Assembly: GCA_035712345.1 (NCBI GenBank)
Contig: DASTAY010000025.1
Location: 22,140-86,139 of the forward strand
Direction: 5' to 3'
Length of the DNA stretch: 64,000 nt
Origin: VRUE01 sp035712345
GTDB taxonomy: Bacteria; Actinomycetota; Thermoleophilia; Solirubrobacterales; 70-9
This document shows, one piece after another, positions 42,039 through 51,077 of the stretch. A program made the translations under genes and the position numbers. A model generated the notes under the pieces. That model ran no database searches. It had not been told where the DNA came from and was given only the letters and a program-made list of their open reading frames with translations. Positions within the stretch are counted from its first letter, which is position 1. Every line of letters starts with the position of its first letter.

Positions 42039-42072
42039 CGGCGCGACCCTATCTGCCGCTTACCATTGGTCG

Positions 42073-43236
42073 ATGTTCGGCGGTAGACCGATAACGCTGT
42101 TCCACGTCCGCGGCATCCGCATCACGGTCGACTGGTCGTGGTTCTTCGTCCTCTTCCTCGTCATCCTCTGGGCCTCGAACTTCTACGGCGAAGTGCTGGG
42201 CGAAAACGCGGCATCCTCGACGCCCTTCCTGCTTGCCGTGCTCAGCGCCGTGGGTTTCTTCGGCTCGATCGTCCTGCACGAGCTCGGGCACGCCTTCGCC
42301 GCCCTGCGCAACGGCATCGGCATCTCCAGCATCCAGCTCTGGATCTTCGGCGGGATGGCGCGGATGAGCCGCGAATCGGACTCGCCGCGCACCGAGTTCG
42401 AGGTCGCCGTGGCGGGGCCGCTGGTGACCTTGGCGCTCGTCGTCGTCCTGACCTCGATCGGCGTCGTAGCGGCCGGCTGGCACGACTTCAGCGAAGCGAC
42501 GCTGGTCGAGGCCGATGCCGGGACTTCTGGCCTGCTCACCATGGTCGCCTGGTTGGCGATGATCAACTTCCTCGTCCTCGTCTTCAACCTGCTGCCCGCC
42601 TTCCCGATGGACGGTGGGCGAATCGTCCGCGCGATCGCCTGGTGGCGGACCGGCAACCGCGCCTCGGCCACCCGCTTCGCCGCCAACCTCGGTCGCGTCT
42701 TCGGCTATCTTTTCGTCGCCGCCGGGCTGCTCTTGGTCTTCGACGGCTACCTCTTCGGCGGCGTCTGGCTCGCCCTGATCGGCTTCGTCGTCAACGGCTC
42801 CGCCAAAGCCGCCACGGCCCAGACGGCTATCACCAGCCAGATCAGCAAGCTGGTCGTCTCCGACGTCATGGATCGGGAACCGGTGACCATCCCCGACCAG
42901 CTGACGATCGAGCAGGCGCTCGACGAGTACTTCCTCCGCTATCGCTGGCCCTGGTTCCCGGTGATCGACACCGCCCACCGCTTCCTCGGCCTCGTCGTCC
43001 GCGACAAAGCCGACGAGGTGCCGGAGACCTCGCGCACCACATCGCTCGTCGCCGATGTCCTCGAGCGTGACGACGGCACTTTCCAGGTCCGCGACGACGC
43101 CCCGCTCGAGACGCTCCTGGCGAACCGTTCTCTCCGCCGCTTCGGCGCCGTCTACGCCGTCGATGCCGAAGGCAAGCTCAGCGGGGTCATTACCGCTGAG
43201 CAGGTAGGCCGGGCGCTTCGCGACGCAGCGTCGTGA
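42073..43236 (+). CDS. Site-2 protease family (M50) zinc metalloprotease with CBS domains
   Basis: 387 residues. Membrane metalloprotease with HELGH in VLHELGHAFAALRNG and the third ligand in NLLPAFPMDGGRIVRAIAWW. The C-terminal 140 residues form a CBS pair (VSDVMDREPVTIPDQLTIEQAL and FGAVYAVDAEGKLSGVI). It resembles the Rip3-like group that cleaves membrane proteins in signalling. A TACCAT box lies six bases before the ATG, so the start is leaderless. The substrate is unknown. Confidence 0.9.
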   Translation: MFGGRPITLFHVRGIRITVDWSWFFVLFLVILWASNFYGEVLGENAASSTPFLLAVLSAVGFFGSIVLHELGHAFAALRNGIGISSIQLWIFGGMARMSRESDSPRTEFEVAVAGPLVTLALVVVLTSIGVVAAGWHDFSEATLVEADAGTSGLLTMVAWLAMINFLVLVFNLLPAFPMDGGRIVRAIAWWRTGNRASATRFAANLGRVFGYLFVAAGLLLVFDGYLFGGVWLALIGFVVNGSAKAATAQTAITSQISKLVVSDVMDREPVTIPDQLTIEQALDEYFLRYRWPWFPVIDTAHRFLGLVVRDKADEVPETSRTTSLVADVLERDDGTFQVRDDAPLETLLANRSLRRFGAVYAVDAEGKLSGVITAEQVGRALRDAAS

Positions 43237-43239
43237 CGG

Positions 43240-44910
43240 TCATCCCTGCGGGCGGTGGCGCTCGATGATCGAGCTGAAGTTCGTTCCCGCCGGCAGGGTG
43301 CCGAAGGCGTTGCCCCAGTCGCCCGAGAGGCGCGAGGCGCAGAAGGCGTCGGCAACGGCGGGGTCGCCGTAGCGGACGAGCAGCGAGGCCTGTAGAGCCA
43401 AAGCCATCCTTTCGACGACGCGCCGCGCCCGCGCCTCGATCGTCTCGATGTCTCCGGGGACATCGTTCCGCAGCGCGGCGACATACGGGTCAAGGCGGGG
43501 CTCGGCGCCGGAGGCCTCTAGAACCTCGTTGAAGAAAGCTTCCAGGGACGCCGGGTTCTTGACCATCGCCCGCAGGACGTCGAGGCACTGGACGTTGCCC
43601 GAGCCCTCCCAGATCGAGGCCAGCGGCGCCTCGCGGTAGAGGCGCGGCATGCCCGACTCCTCGACGTAGCCGTTGCCTCCGAAGCACTCCAGGCACTCGA
43701 CCGCGTGCCAGGGCTGGCGCTTGCACATCCAGTACTTGAGCACGGCGTTGGCCAGGCGGCGGAACTCGCGCGCCTCCTCGTCGCCCGCGGCCACCTCGTC
43801 GTAGGAGCGGGCGAGGCGCATCGCGGCGATCGTCGCCGCCTCCGATTCGACGCAGAGGTCGGCGAGCACGTTGCGCATCAGCGGCTGCTCGATCAGGTCC
43901 TTGCCGAAGGCGGCCCGTTGGGAGGTGTGGTTGAGCGCCTGCGCGACCCCGGCGCGGAAGCCGGTGGCGGCGCCGATCACGCAGTCGAGCCGGGTGTGGT
44001 TGACCATCTCGATGATCGTCGGCACGCCGCGTCCCTCCTCGCCGACCATGCGCGCCCAGGCGCCGCGGAACTCGAGCTCCGAGGAAGCGTTCGAGCGGTT
44101 GCCGAGCTTGTCCTTGAGTCGCTGGATCTGGAAGCCGTTGCGCTCGCCGTCGGGAGTCCAGCGCGGCATCAGGAAGCAGGAGATCCCCGAGTCGGTCTGG
44201 GCGAGCACGAGGAAGGCGTCGCACATCGGCGCCGAGCAGAACCACTTGTGCCCGACCAGCTCGTACTCGGCGCCGGGGCCGCCGCCGTTCAGCGGCTTGG
44301 CGACCGTGGTGTTGGCGCGCACGTCGGAGCCTCCCTGCTTCTCGGTCATCGCCATCCCGCAGAGGGCGCCGTTCTTGCGCTCGGCCGGCAGCGAGCGCTC
44401 GTCGTAGTCGAGCGAGAGGAAGCGCGGTTCCCATTCCTCGGCGAGCTCGGGCTGCTTACGGAGCGCGGGGATCGCCGAATAGGTCATCGAGAGCGGGCAG
44501 CCGACGCCGCTCTCGGCCTGCATCAAGAGGGTGAACAGAGCCGCGCGGGCGACGTGGGCGCCCGGGCCTGGCTCGCGCCAGGGCGCCGCGTGCAGGCCGT
44601 TGTCGACGCCGATCCGCATCAGTTCGTGCCAGGAGCTGTCGAACTCGACCTCGTCGATCCGGTGGCCGTAGCGGTCGTGGGTGCGCAGCTCGGGCTTGCG
44701 CTCGTTCGCCTCGAAGCCCCAACGGATCGTCTGCGCGGAGCCGCAGATCGCCCCGAGCTCGCGGGCCTTGTCCTCCGCCCAGCCGCCGCCCTCGCGCTTC
44801 AGCGCCTCGCCAAGGACGCGGTCGGCGTCGAAGGAGTTGTAGTCCTCGAGCGGCGTCGCCTGGTTGAAGACCTCGTGCGTCTGGGAGGCTGTGCGCTCCG
44901 CGGTGGCCAC
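43240..44910 (-). CDS. Acyl-CoA dehydrogenase, AidB-like
   Basis: 556 residues, longer than standard acyl-CoA dehydrogenases and typical of the AidB branch. FAD/substrate blocks include CGMAMTEKQGGSDVRANTT, HKWFCSAPMCDAFLVLAQT and GAWARMVGEEGRGVPTIIEMVNHTRLDC, and the C-terminal ECFGGNGYVEESGMPRLYREAPLASIWEGSGNVQCLDVLR. E. coli AidB is linked to alkylation damage; in this group acyl-CoA oxidation or a protective role are both possible. Converges with the site-2 protease, three bases apart. Confidence 0.9.
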   Translation of the reverse strand: MATAERTASQTHEVFNQATPLEDYNSFDADRVLGEALKREGGGWAEDKARELGAICGSAQTIRWGFEANERKPELRTHDRYGHRIDEVEFDSSWHELMRIGVDNGLHAAPWREPGPGAHVARAALFTLLMQAESGVGCPLSMTYSAIPALRKQPELAEEWEPRFLSLDYDERSLPAERKNGALCGMAMTEKQGGSDVRANTTVAKPLNGGGPGAEYELVGHKWFCSAPMCDAFLVLAQTDSGISCFLMPRWTPDGERNGFQIQRLKDKLGNRSNASSELEFRGAWARMVGEEGRGVPTIIEMVNHTRLDCVIGAATGFRAGVAQALNHTSQRAAFGKDLIEQPLMRNVLADLCVESEAATIAAMRLARSYDEVAAGDEEAREFRRLANAVLKYWMCKRQPWHAVECLECFGGNGYVEESGMPRLYREAPLASIWEGSGNVQCLDVLRAMVKNPASLEAFFNEVLEASGAEPRLDPYVAALRNDVPGDIETIEARARRVVERMALALQASLLVRYGDPAVADAFCASRLSGDWGNAFGTLPAGTNFSSIIERHRPQG

Positions 44911-44943
44911 ACCTCCATTCTCGCAGGCGAGCCGCCGATCGGG

Positions 44944-45246
44944 TCAGGTCGTGGAGGCCTGTGGCTCCGGATCGGGCCGGATGATCACGGTGTCGGCTAC
45001 CTCGAGGATCTCGTCAGCGGGCATATCGACCCGCTTCGCATGGTTGCGGACAGCCTCGGTGCTGCTCGCCTGGTAGATGCACACGGTCCCCAGCGTGCCG
45101 CCCGGCTCGGCGATCACGTAGCTGCGGATCCAGCTGATGTCGTCGGGAAAGTCGCTCTCGGCGACCTCTTTCGATCGGCTGGCGGTCGCCTCCAGCTCCT
45201 CCGCGCTCTGCCAGGCCTTCTCCCTGCGGATCACGTACGTCTTCAT
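44944..45246 (-). CDS. DUF4242 protein (SCO4226-like)
   Basis: 100 residues. The ferredoxin-like fold DUF4242 with SDFPDDISWIRSYVIAEPGGTLGTVCIYQASSTEAVRNHAKR. A Streptomyces member, SCO4226, binds nickel; whether this one does is unknown. Divergent from a TetR gene across 65 bases that hold an operator-like motif, so the TetR protein may control it. Confidence 0.82.
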   Translation of the reverse strand: MKTYVIRREKAWQSAEELEATASRSKEVAESDFPDDISWIRSYVIAEPGGTLGTVCIYQASSTEAVRNHAKRVDMPADEILEVADTVIIRPDPEPQASTT

Positions 45247-45275
45247 GCCGGTCCTCCTCCGTGACGGTGGGTGCG

Positions 45276-45311
45276 ATTACAGACTAACAGTCGGTATCTA
45301 TACTGACCTAC
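45276..45311 (+). promoter_or_regulatory. Promoter and operator of the first TetR gene
   Basis: ATTACA at 45276, 17-base spacer, TATACT at 45299-45304, ATG seven bases later (leaderless). The spacer and -10 hold an imperfect palindrome CAGTCGGTAT-C-TATACTGAC. The half-site ACTGAC is shared with the operator of the second TetR gene at 57508. Confidence 0.55.
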
Positions 45312-45914
45312 ATGGAGGCGAAGGTCAAGAGGGGGCCGGGCCGGCCCAGTGAAGGCGCACGGGAGGCGCTGGTCGAGGCCGCCCACGGCCTGTTCATGGA
45401 GCGCGACTACGAGGAAGTCTCGATCGAGGAGATCCTGCGGCGCTCGGGTGTCAGCCGCGGGGCGCTCTATCACCACTTTCCCTCGAAGCTCGATCTGTTT
45501 CGCGCCGTCTACGAGGCCAGCGAGACCAGGGTGATGGAACGGCTTGCCGTGAATCTGGAGGGCGTGTCCAGCCCTTTCGAGGCGCTCGTCGTGGGGGCCA
45601 GGGCTTATCTGCGGCAGTGCGAGACCGACGAGGAGCTGCGCCGCATCGGTTTGACCCAGAGTCGCGCCGTGCTCGGCTGGGAGGGCTGGCGTGCCGCTGC
45701 CACCGAGCTTGGGATCGGTCTCGTGCTCGGCTTGGTGCGTGCCGCGATGGACGCGGGGGAGATGCCCCCGCGCGATCCGGAGACGACCGCGCATATCCTG
45801 CTCGCCGCCCTGATCGAGGCGGCGATGCTGGTCGTCGCCGCCGACGATCGCGGCGCGGCGCGGAAGCGCTCGGAGGCGGTGATCGCCGAACTGCTCGAAG
45901 GCCTGCGTCGATAG
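45312..45914 (+). CDS. TetR-family transcriptional regulator
   Basis: 200 residues. N-terminal helix-turn-helix: REALVEAAHGLFMERDYEEVSIEEILRRSGVSRGALYHHFPSKLDLFRAVYE. The C-terminal ligand domain is all-helical with no specific match. Probably autoregulated through the overlapping palindrome and may repress the divergent DUF4242 gene. The icd gene starts 15 bases after the stop. Confidence 0.92.
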   Translation: MEAKVKRGPGRPSEGAREALVEAAHGLFMERDYEEVSIEEILRRSGVSRGALYHHFPSKLDLFRAVYEASETRVMERLAVNLEGVSSPFEALVVGARAYLRQCETDEELRRIGLTQSRAVLGWEGWRAAATELGIGLVLGLVRAAMDAGEMPPRDPETTAHILLAALIEAAMLVVAADDRGAARKRSEAVIAELLEGLRR

Positions 45915-45928
45915 CATCGCCCCCGCCC

Positions 45929-47149
45929 GTGGCCGACAAGATTCAAGTCAAGAACCCTGTCGTCGAGCTCGACGGCGACGAGATGACGCGGATCATCTGG
46001 TCGTTCATCAAGGAGCAGCTGGTCCTGCCCTACCTCGACCTCGACCTCGTCTACTTCGACCTCGGCATCGAGAGCCGCGACGCGAGCGAAGACCGGATCA
46101 CGGTCGAAGCCGCGGAGGCGATCAAGCGACACGGCGTCGGCGTCAAGTGCGCGACGATCACCCCCGACGAGGCGCGGGTCGACGAGTTCGGCCTCAAGGA
46201 GATGTACCGCTCGCCGAACGGGACGATTCGCAACATCCTCGGCGGCGTCATCTTCCGCGAGCCGATCGTGATCTCCAACATCCCGCGCCTCGTGCCGGGC
46301 TGGACCAAGCCGATCGTGATCGGCCGTCATGCCTTCGGCGACCAGTACCGCGCCACCGACATGGTCGTCCCCGGCGAGGGCACGCTGACGCTCACCTACA
46401 CCCCCAAGGACGGCTCCGAGCCGGTCGAGCTCGACGTCTACGACTTTCCCGGCGGTGGCATCGCGATGGCGATGTACAACCTCGACGACTCGATCCGCGA
46501 CTTCGCCCGCGCCTCGATGCGCTACGGCCTCGACCGCGGCTACCCGGTCTACCTCTCGACCAAGAACACGATCCTCAAGCGCTACGACGGGCGCTTCAAG
46601 GACCTCTTCGCCGAGGTCTACGAGAGCGAGTTCAGGGCCGAGTTCGAGGCGAAGGGAATCTCCTACGAACACCGGCTGATCGACGACATGGTCGCCGCTG
46701 CGCTGAAGTGGGAAGGCGGCTACGTCTGGGCCTGCAAGAACTACGACGGCGACGTGCAGTCCGACACCGTCGCGCAGGGGTTCGGCTCGCTCGGCTTGAT
46801 GACCAGCGTGCTGATGAGCCCCGACGGCAAGACGGTCGAGGCGGAGGCCGCGCACGGCACCGTTACCCGTCACTTCCGCCAGCACCAGCAGGGCAAGCCG
46901 ACCTCGACCAACCCGATCGCCTCGATCTTCGCCTGGACGCGCGGCCTCGCCGCGCGCGGCCGCATCGACGAGACCCCGGAGGTCTCGCGCTTCGCGGCGA
47001 CGCTCGAGCAGGTCTGCGTCGAGACGGTCGAGAGCGGCAAGATGACCAAAGACCTCGCCCTCCTCGTCGGTCCGGACCAGCAGTACCTGACCACGCAGGA
47101 GTTCCTCGCCGCGATCGACGAGCGCCTGCAGGGCGCGATGTCCTCGTAG
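45929..47149 (+). CDS. icd: NADP-dependent isocitrate dehydrogenase, homodimeric type
   Basis: 406 residues from GTG. N-terminal block KNPVVELDGDEMTRIIWSFIKEQLVLPYLDLDLVYFDLGIE is diagnostic of the eukaryote-like subfamily II enzyme. Substrate Ser/Arg region YRSPNGTIRNILGGVIFREPI and metal-binding LIDDMVAAALKWEGGYVWACKNYDGDVQSD. NADP preference is suggested by HGTVTRHFRQHQQGKPTSTNP. A TAGCAT box lies 11 bases before the GTG. Next to mdh, forming a TCA pair. Confidence 0.95.
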   Translation: MADKIQVKNPVVELDGDEMTRIIWSFIKEQLVLPYLDLDLVYFDLGIESRDASEDRITVEAAEAIKRHGVGVKCATITPDEARVDEFGLKEMYRSPNGTIRNILGGVIFREPIVISNIPRLVPGWTKPIVIGRHAFGDQYRATDMVVPGEGTLTLTYTPKDGSEPVELDVYDFPGGGIAMAMYNLDDSIRDFARASMRYGLDRGYPVYLSTKNTILKRYDGRFKDLFAEVYESEFRAEFEAKGISYEHRLIDDMVAAALKWEGGYVWACKNYDGDVQSDTVAQGFGSLGLMTSVLMSPDGKTVEAEAAHGTVTRHFRQHQQGKPTSTNPIASIFAWTRGLAARGRIDETPEVSRFAATLEQVCVETVESGKMTKDLALLVGPDQQYLTTQEFLAAIDERLQGAMSS

Positions 47150-47190
47150 GCACCGACACCTCAAAACCCACGACTTCAGGAGACGATCAC

Positions 47191-48177
47191 GTGAGCACCC
47201 CCGTAAAAGTCACCGTTACCGGCGCCGCCGGCCAGATCGGCTACGCGCTGCTCTTCCGTATCGCCAGCGGCCAGATGCTCGGTCCCGACACCCCGGTCGA
47301 GCTCAGCCTGCTCGAGATCCCCGATGCCGTCAAGGCTGCCGAGGGCACCGCGATGGAGCTCGACGACTGCGCCTTCCCGCTGCTCGGCAAGATCGACATC
47401 TTCGACGACCCCAAGGCCGCCTTCGACGGCTGCAACGTCGGCCTTCTGATCGGCGCCAGGCCGCGCGGGCCCGGCATGGAGCGGGCCGACCTGCTCGAGG
47501 CCAACGGCGGCATCTTCAAGCCGCAGGGCGAAGCGATCGCCGCCGGCGCCGCCGCCGACGTGCGGATCCTGGTGGTCGGCAACCCGGCCAACACCAACTG
47601 CCTGATCGCGATGTCCAATGCCGACGGCGTCCCGCGCGAGCGTTTCACCGCGATGATGCGGCTCGACCACAACCGGGCGATCGCGCAGCTCGCCAACAAG
47701 CTCGGCAAGCCGATCGACAGCGTCACCAACATGACCGTGTGGGGCAACCACTCGACGACGCAGTACCCGGACCTGGTCAACGCCAGGGTCGACGGCGCGA
47801 ATGCCTGGGACGCGGTCGACGACGAGGCTTGGATCGGCGAGGAGTTCATCCCGCGGGTCGCCAAGCGCGGCGCCGAGATCATCGACGCTCGCGGCGCCTC
47901 CAGCGCCGCCTCCGCCGCCAACGCCGCGATCGACCACGTGCGCGACTGGGTGCTGGGCACCCCCGACGGCGACTGGGTCTCGATGGGCGTTCCCTCGAAC
48001 GGCGCCTACGGAATCGAAGAGGGCGTTGTCGCCGGCCACCCCTGCAGCTGCTCCGCCGGCGAGTGGAAGGTCGTCGAGGGCCTCGACGTCCCCGACTTCT
48101 CCCGCCCCCGCATAGAAGCCAGCATCGCCGAGCTGAAAGGCGAGCGCGACGCCGTAAGCCAGCTGGGCTTGATTTAA
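47191..48177 (+). CDS. mdh: Malate dehydrogenase
   Basis: 328 residues from GTG. NAD-binding VTVTGAAGQIGYALLFRIASGQMLG, substrate Arg loop GARPRGPGMERADLL, GNPANTNCLIA, and catalytic His in VWGNHSTTQYPD. Oxidises malate to oxaloacetate in the TCA cycle. AGGAG about ten bases upstream supports the GTG. It follows icd by 41 bases. Repeat P2 copy 2 lies 75 bases downstream at the convergent junction. Confidence 0.96.
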   Translation: MSTPVKVTVTGAAGQIGYALLFRIASGQMLGPDTPVELSLLEIPDAVKAAEGTAMELDDCAFPLLGKIDIFDDPKAAFDGCNVGLLIGARPRGPGMERADLLEANGGIFKPQGEAIAAGAAADVRILVVGNPANTNCLIAMSNADGVPRERFTAMMRLDHNRAIAQLANKLGKPIDSVTNMTVWGNHSTTQYPDLVNARVDGANAWDAVDDEAWIGEEFIPRVAKRGAEIIDARGASSAASAANAAIDHVRDWVLGTPDGDWVSMGVPSNGAYGIEEGVVAGHPCSCSAGEWKVVEGLDVPDFSRPRIEASIAELKGERDAVSQLGLI

Positions 48178-48252
48178 GAGCTATCCGCAGCGGGCTGGCC
48201 ACAAGGCTGCGTCGGCAGCGATGCTAGACCGATAACGAAGCCGGCCAGCTTC

Positions 48253-48367
48253 GAGGCGATCCCGGTAGGGGTGAAACGTCTTGTACTTTTTCTGGGGAAT
48301 CGGACCTCGGACGGCCCGCACACTGTCTTCAGAAAAAGTTAAGTGAAACCCCTACCGGGATCGCCTC
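48253..48367. repeat. Palindromic repeat family P2, copy 2
   Basis: 115 bp between the convergent mdh and AT-hook genes. Outer arms GAGGCGATCCCGGTAGGGGT and complement; inner CGTCTTGTACTTTTTC and GAAAAAGTTAAGTG. The flanking bases differ from the other copies but still pair (GAGGC/GCCTC). Confidence 0.92.
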
Positions 48368-48382
48368 TCAAAGGGGCGCCGC

Positions 48383-48760
48383 CTATTTGGCGGGGTAGTA
48401 CTGCCGCCCTTTCTTGCTGACCCGCCCCTCTTTCTCCATGTCCCCGAGGACGCGGTAGAGGTAGTTGGGCTTGATTTTCATCTGCTTGGCGATGTCCGAG
48501 GCGCTGATGCCGGGGCTGCCCTCGACCAGCGCGACGGCCTGATCGGCACGGGTACCCTTGCGACGGCGACGTTTTTTCGGAGCGCTGCCTTTCGAGCCCG
48601 AGCCACGTGGACGGCCCGGCCCGCGGCCGCTGCGACTCGTGGCTTTGCCGCCCAGCTCGGCGAGGGCGCGCTCGAGGCGCTTGCGCTCGTCGTCCAGCTC
48701 AGCGAGGCGCTTCTTGACCAGGTCGCGAGCCTCGTCGAGTACGTGAGTGGTGCTTGGCAT
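48383..48760 (-). CDS. AT-hook and winged-helix DNA-binding protein
   Basis: 125 residues. An N-terminal helix likely forms a coiled coil (LDEARDLVKKRLAELDDERKRLERALAELG). The middle is basic and holds an AT-hook-like core (RSGRGPGRPRGSG) followed by KKRRRRKG. The C-terminal 55 residues look like a winged helix (ADQAVALVEGSPGISASDIAKQMKIKPNYLYRVLGDMEKEGRVSKKGRQYYP). Probably a nucleoid-associated or histone-like regulator. Start ATG 48760 has AAAGGAA upstream. Confidence 0.75.
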   Translation of the reverse strand: MPSTTHVLDEARDLVKKRLAELDDERKRLERALAELGGKATSRSGRGPGRPRGSGSKGSAPKKRRRRKGTRADQAVALVEGSPGISASDIAKQMKIKPNYLYRVLGDMEKEGRVSKKGRQYYPAK

Positions 48761-48931
48761 CTCGTTCCTTTCGCCCGGGCCGCTCTCGGCGCCCGGAAAA
48801 CTGGTAAGCAAGCTAATTGCGAACCGCAGTGTTGCACAGTCCAAGAGGAGGTTTGCAGAGACGCAGTCAGTATGAACACTGCTTGGCCGGATTGGCCAAT
48901 GTCACACTGACTAATTGACCGCAACCCTGAA

Positions 48932-49825
48932 TCAGGAGATGCGTTCGGCCTGGCGATCGGGTGATATACGCACGACATTGCGGGCCAGCCCCAGCTTCTC
49001 CATGCCGACGATGATCAGTGCGGATGGATCCATCTCCCAGCGCTTCAGGCCGTGTACGGCGGAGCGGGGGAAGGCATGGTGATTGTGATGCCAGGACTCA
49101 CCCAGGGAGGGCAGCGCCAGCCAGAAGACGTTGGTCGACCGATCGTCGGTCTCGAAGCGCCTGGCGCCGAGGAAGTGACAGACGGAATTGACGCTCCAGG
49201 TGATGTGGTGCACGAAGAAGACACGCACCAGGCCACCCCAGAGCAGCCCGGTCGCGGCGCCCGCCAGGGAGCCACTGACCAGGTACCCCGCCAGCGCGGG
49301 AAGGGCTAGTCCGATGAGAACTATGGGCACGAAGCGTCGGCTGATGGTGCGCATCCCATCGTCCTCGTATAGATCGCGGGCGTAACGCTTCCAATCGGCT
49401 CGCCCCTGAGTGGACATCAACCAGCCGGTATGAGCGTGCCAGAGTCCGGCCAGCACGCCGCTTACGCCGCTGCCGTGTCCCACATGGGGACTGTGGGGGT
49501 CGCCGTCTTCGTCGGTGTGTGCGTGATGCTTACGGTGATCCGCCACCCATGAGATGACCGGGCCCTGCACCGCCATCGAGCCGAGTACGGCAAATAGGTA
49601 CTCCACGGGTTTCGACGTTTGAAAGGAACGGTGGGTAAGCAGGCGGTGAAAGCCTACGGTTATCCCCACCGCGGTCAAGAGGTACATCGTCAGGGCGATG
49701 ATCAGGTCGGTCGGGCTGACCAGGCGATTCCAGAGCAGTGCGGCGGCGACGGCGGTTGCGGCAAAGGGAAGGATGACGGCGCCCAGGTTGGCGATCTTCT
49801 CCGATTTGGCCATCTCGCTGTGCAT
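48932..49825 (-). CDS. Acyl-CoA desaturase, delta-9 type
   Basis: 297 residues, four helices. The three histidine boxes of membrane desaturases are intact: GFHRLLTHRSF, VADHRKHHAHTDEDGDPHSPH and ESWHHNHHAFPRSA. Puts a double bond in acyl chains using ferredoxin or another electron donor. Divergent from the PucR-like regulator across 76 bases, so it may be its target; a fatty acid hydroxylase gene lies on the far side of that regulator. Confidence 0.92.
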   Translation of the reverse strand: MHSEMAKSEKIANLGAVILPFAATAVAAALLWNRLVSPTDLIIALTMYLLTAVGITVGFHRLLTHRSFQTSKPVEYLFAVLGSMAVQGPVISWVADHRKHHAHTDEDGDPHSPHVGHGSGVSGVLAGLWHAHTGWLMSTQGRADWKRYARDLYEDDGMRTISRRFVPIVLIGLALPALAGYLVSGSLAGAATGLLWGGLVRVFFVHHITWSVNSVCHFLGARRFETDDRSTNVFWLALPSLGESWHHNHHAFPRSAVHGLKRWEMDPSALIIVGMEKLGLARNVVRISPDRQAERIS

Positions 49826-49891
49826 CGCGTAAATTTATGCTGAGGCTGCCAAGATGTTCTAGGCTGATTGGCAAGTTCAAGAGCCTTTTCT

Positions 49892-49907
49892 TGTCATCTA
49901 TATGACA
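49892..49907. promoter_or_regulatory. Palindrome overlapping the start of the PucR-like gene
   Basis: TGTCAT-CTAT-ATGACA; the right arm begins with the start codon of the regulator. The position suits autorepression and could also control the divergent desaturase. Confidence 0.5.
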
Positions 49908-51077
49908 GCTTTTGCGGACAGCGAGGCTTGGCGCGCCCTTCCCGGCGGGGTCGCCGACCTGATCGAGCCCGAGCTCGAGACGGTCACGGTGGAGATCCTC
50001 GCCGCGATCGGGGCCGAGGTCCCGGAGTACGCGCGGCCGCTGGAGGGGAGCTTCGGCCGCGGTGTGCGCAGGGGGGTCGGGGAGGCGCTGCGCCAGTTCG
50101 TCGCGCTGATTCGCGACCCGGAGGGGGGGCGAGGGTTCGGGCGCGAGGTCTACGTCGAGCTCGGCCGCGGCGAGCTGCGCCAGGGGCGCACGCTGGACTC
50201 CCTGCAGGCCGCCTACCGCGTCGGCGCCCGCGTCGCTTGGCGCCGCCTCTCGGCGGCGGCTCGCCGGGCGGACCTCGATGCCGAGGCGCTGAGCCTGCTC
50301 GCCGAGGCGATCTTCGCCTACATCGACGAGCTCTCGGCCGACTCGGTCGAGGGCTATGCCGAGGCCCAGGCCGAGCGGGAGGACGAGCACCGCCGCCGGC
50401 GGGGCGAGCTGGCCTCCCTCCTGGTGCGCACGCCGCCCGCCGAGGAGGCCGACGTCCGTGCCGCCGCACGGCTGGCCGGGTGGCGGGTTCCCGGCGGAGT
50501 CGCGGCGCTCGCCTGCGCCGAGGACGCGCTGAGCGCGATCGCGAGGCGCCTGCCGGCGGACGCGTTGGTGGCCGTTCTGTCCGGCGGCGGCTGCGCCCTC
50601 TTCCCGGACCCCGACGGCCCCGGGCGCGCGAAGCTGCTCGAACGCGCCGCCGCCGATTCGCTCCTGATCGTCGGCCCGGCCGGGCCGCCCACCGAGCTGC
50701 CGGCTTCCTGGGAGCTCGCAAGGGCCGCCCTTCAGGCAGCGGAAGCCGGCGCCCTGCCGTCCTCCGGCCTGGTCCGGGTCGACGATCACCTGGCAGACCT
50801 CCTGCTGATCGAAGGCGGCCCGCTGGTCGAGAGGATCGCCGCCCAGCGCCTGGCGCCGTTCGGTCCCCTCACCGCCAAGGCCCGCGAGCGGATGCGCGAG
50901 ACGGCCCTCGCTTACGTCCGTCACGGCGGCAACTCCGTGGCGATGTCCGCCGAGCTCCACCTACACCCGCAGACCGTCCGCAACCGCATCGCCCGCCTGC
51001 GCGAGCTCCTTGGCGAGGAGCTCGACGACCCCGATGCCCGCTTCGAACTGGAGGCCGCGCTGCGCGGCGCCGGTTAG
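49902..51077 (+). CDS. PucR-family transcriptional regulator
   Basis: 391 residues. The C-terminal HTH_30 domain is clear: RMRETALAYVRHGGNSVAMSAELHLHPQTVRNRIARLRELLGEEL. The N-terminal 160 residues are helical (RsbR/CdaR-like, GRTLDSLQAAYRVGARVAWRRL) and the middle a degenerate GGDEF-like fold common in this family. Flanked by two lipid-modifying enzyme genes, so a role in membrane fatty acid control is likely but inferred. It overlaps the hydroxylase gene by four bases, tail to tail. Confidence 0.85.
   Translation: MTAFADSEAWRALPGGVADLIEPELETVTVEILAAIGAEVPEYARPLEGSFGRGVRRGVGEALRQFVALIRDPEGGRGFGREVYVELGRGELRQGRTLDSLQAAYRVGARVAWRRLSAAARRADLDAEALSLLAEAIFAYIDELSADSVEGYAEAQAEREDEHRRRRGELASLLVRTPPAEEADVRAAARLAGWRVPGGVAALACAEDALSAIARRLPADALVAVLSGGGCALFPDPDGPGRAKLLERAAADSLLIVGPAGPPTELPASWELARAALQAAEAGALPSSGLVRVDDHLADLLLIEGGPLVERIAAQRLAPFGPLTAKARERMRETALAYVRHGGNSVAMSAELHLHPQTVRNRIARLRELLGEELDDPDARFELEAALRGAG

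Noticed and set aside
49892..49907. Restriction-modification or toxin-antitoxin system near the small ORFs
   Set aside because: The small proteins in the window (115 aa hypothetical, 64 aa Cys protein, DUF4242) do not form toxin-antitoxin pairs and show no such motifs.
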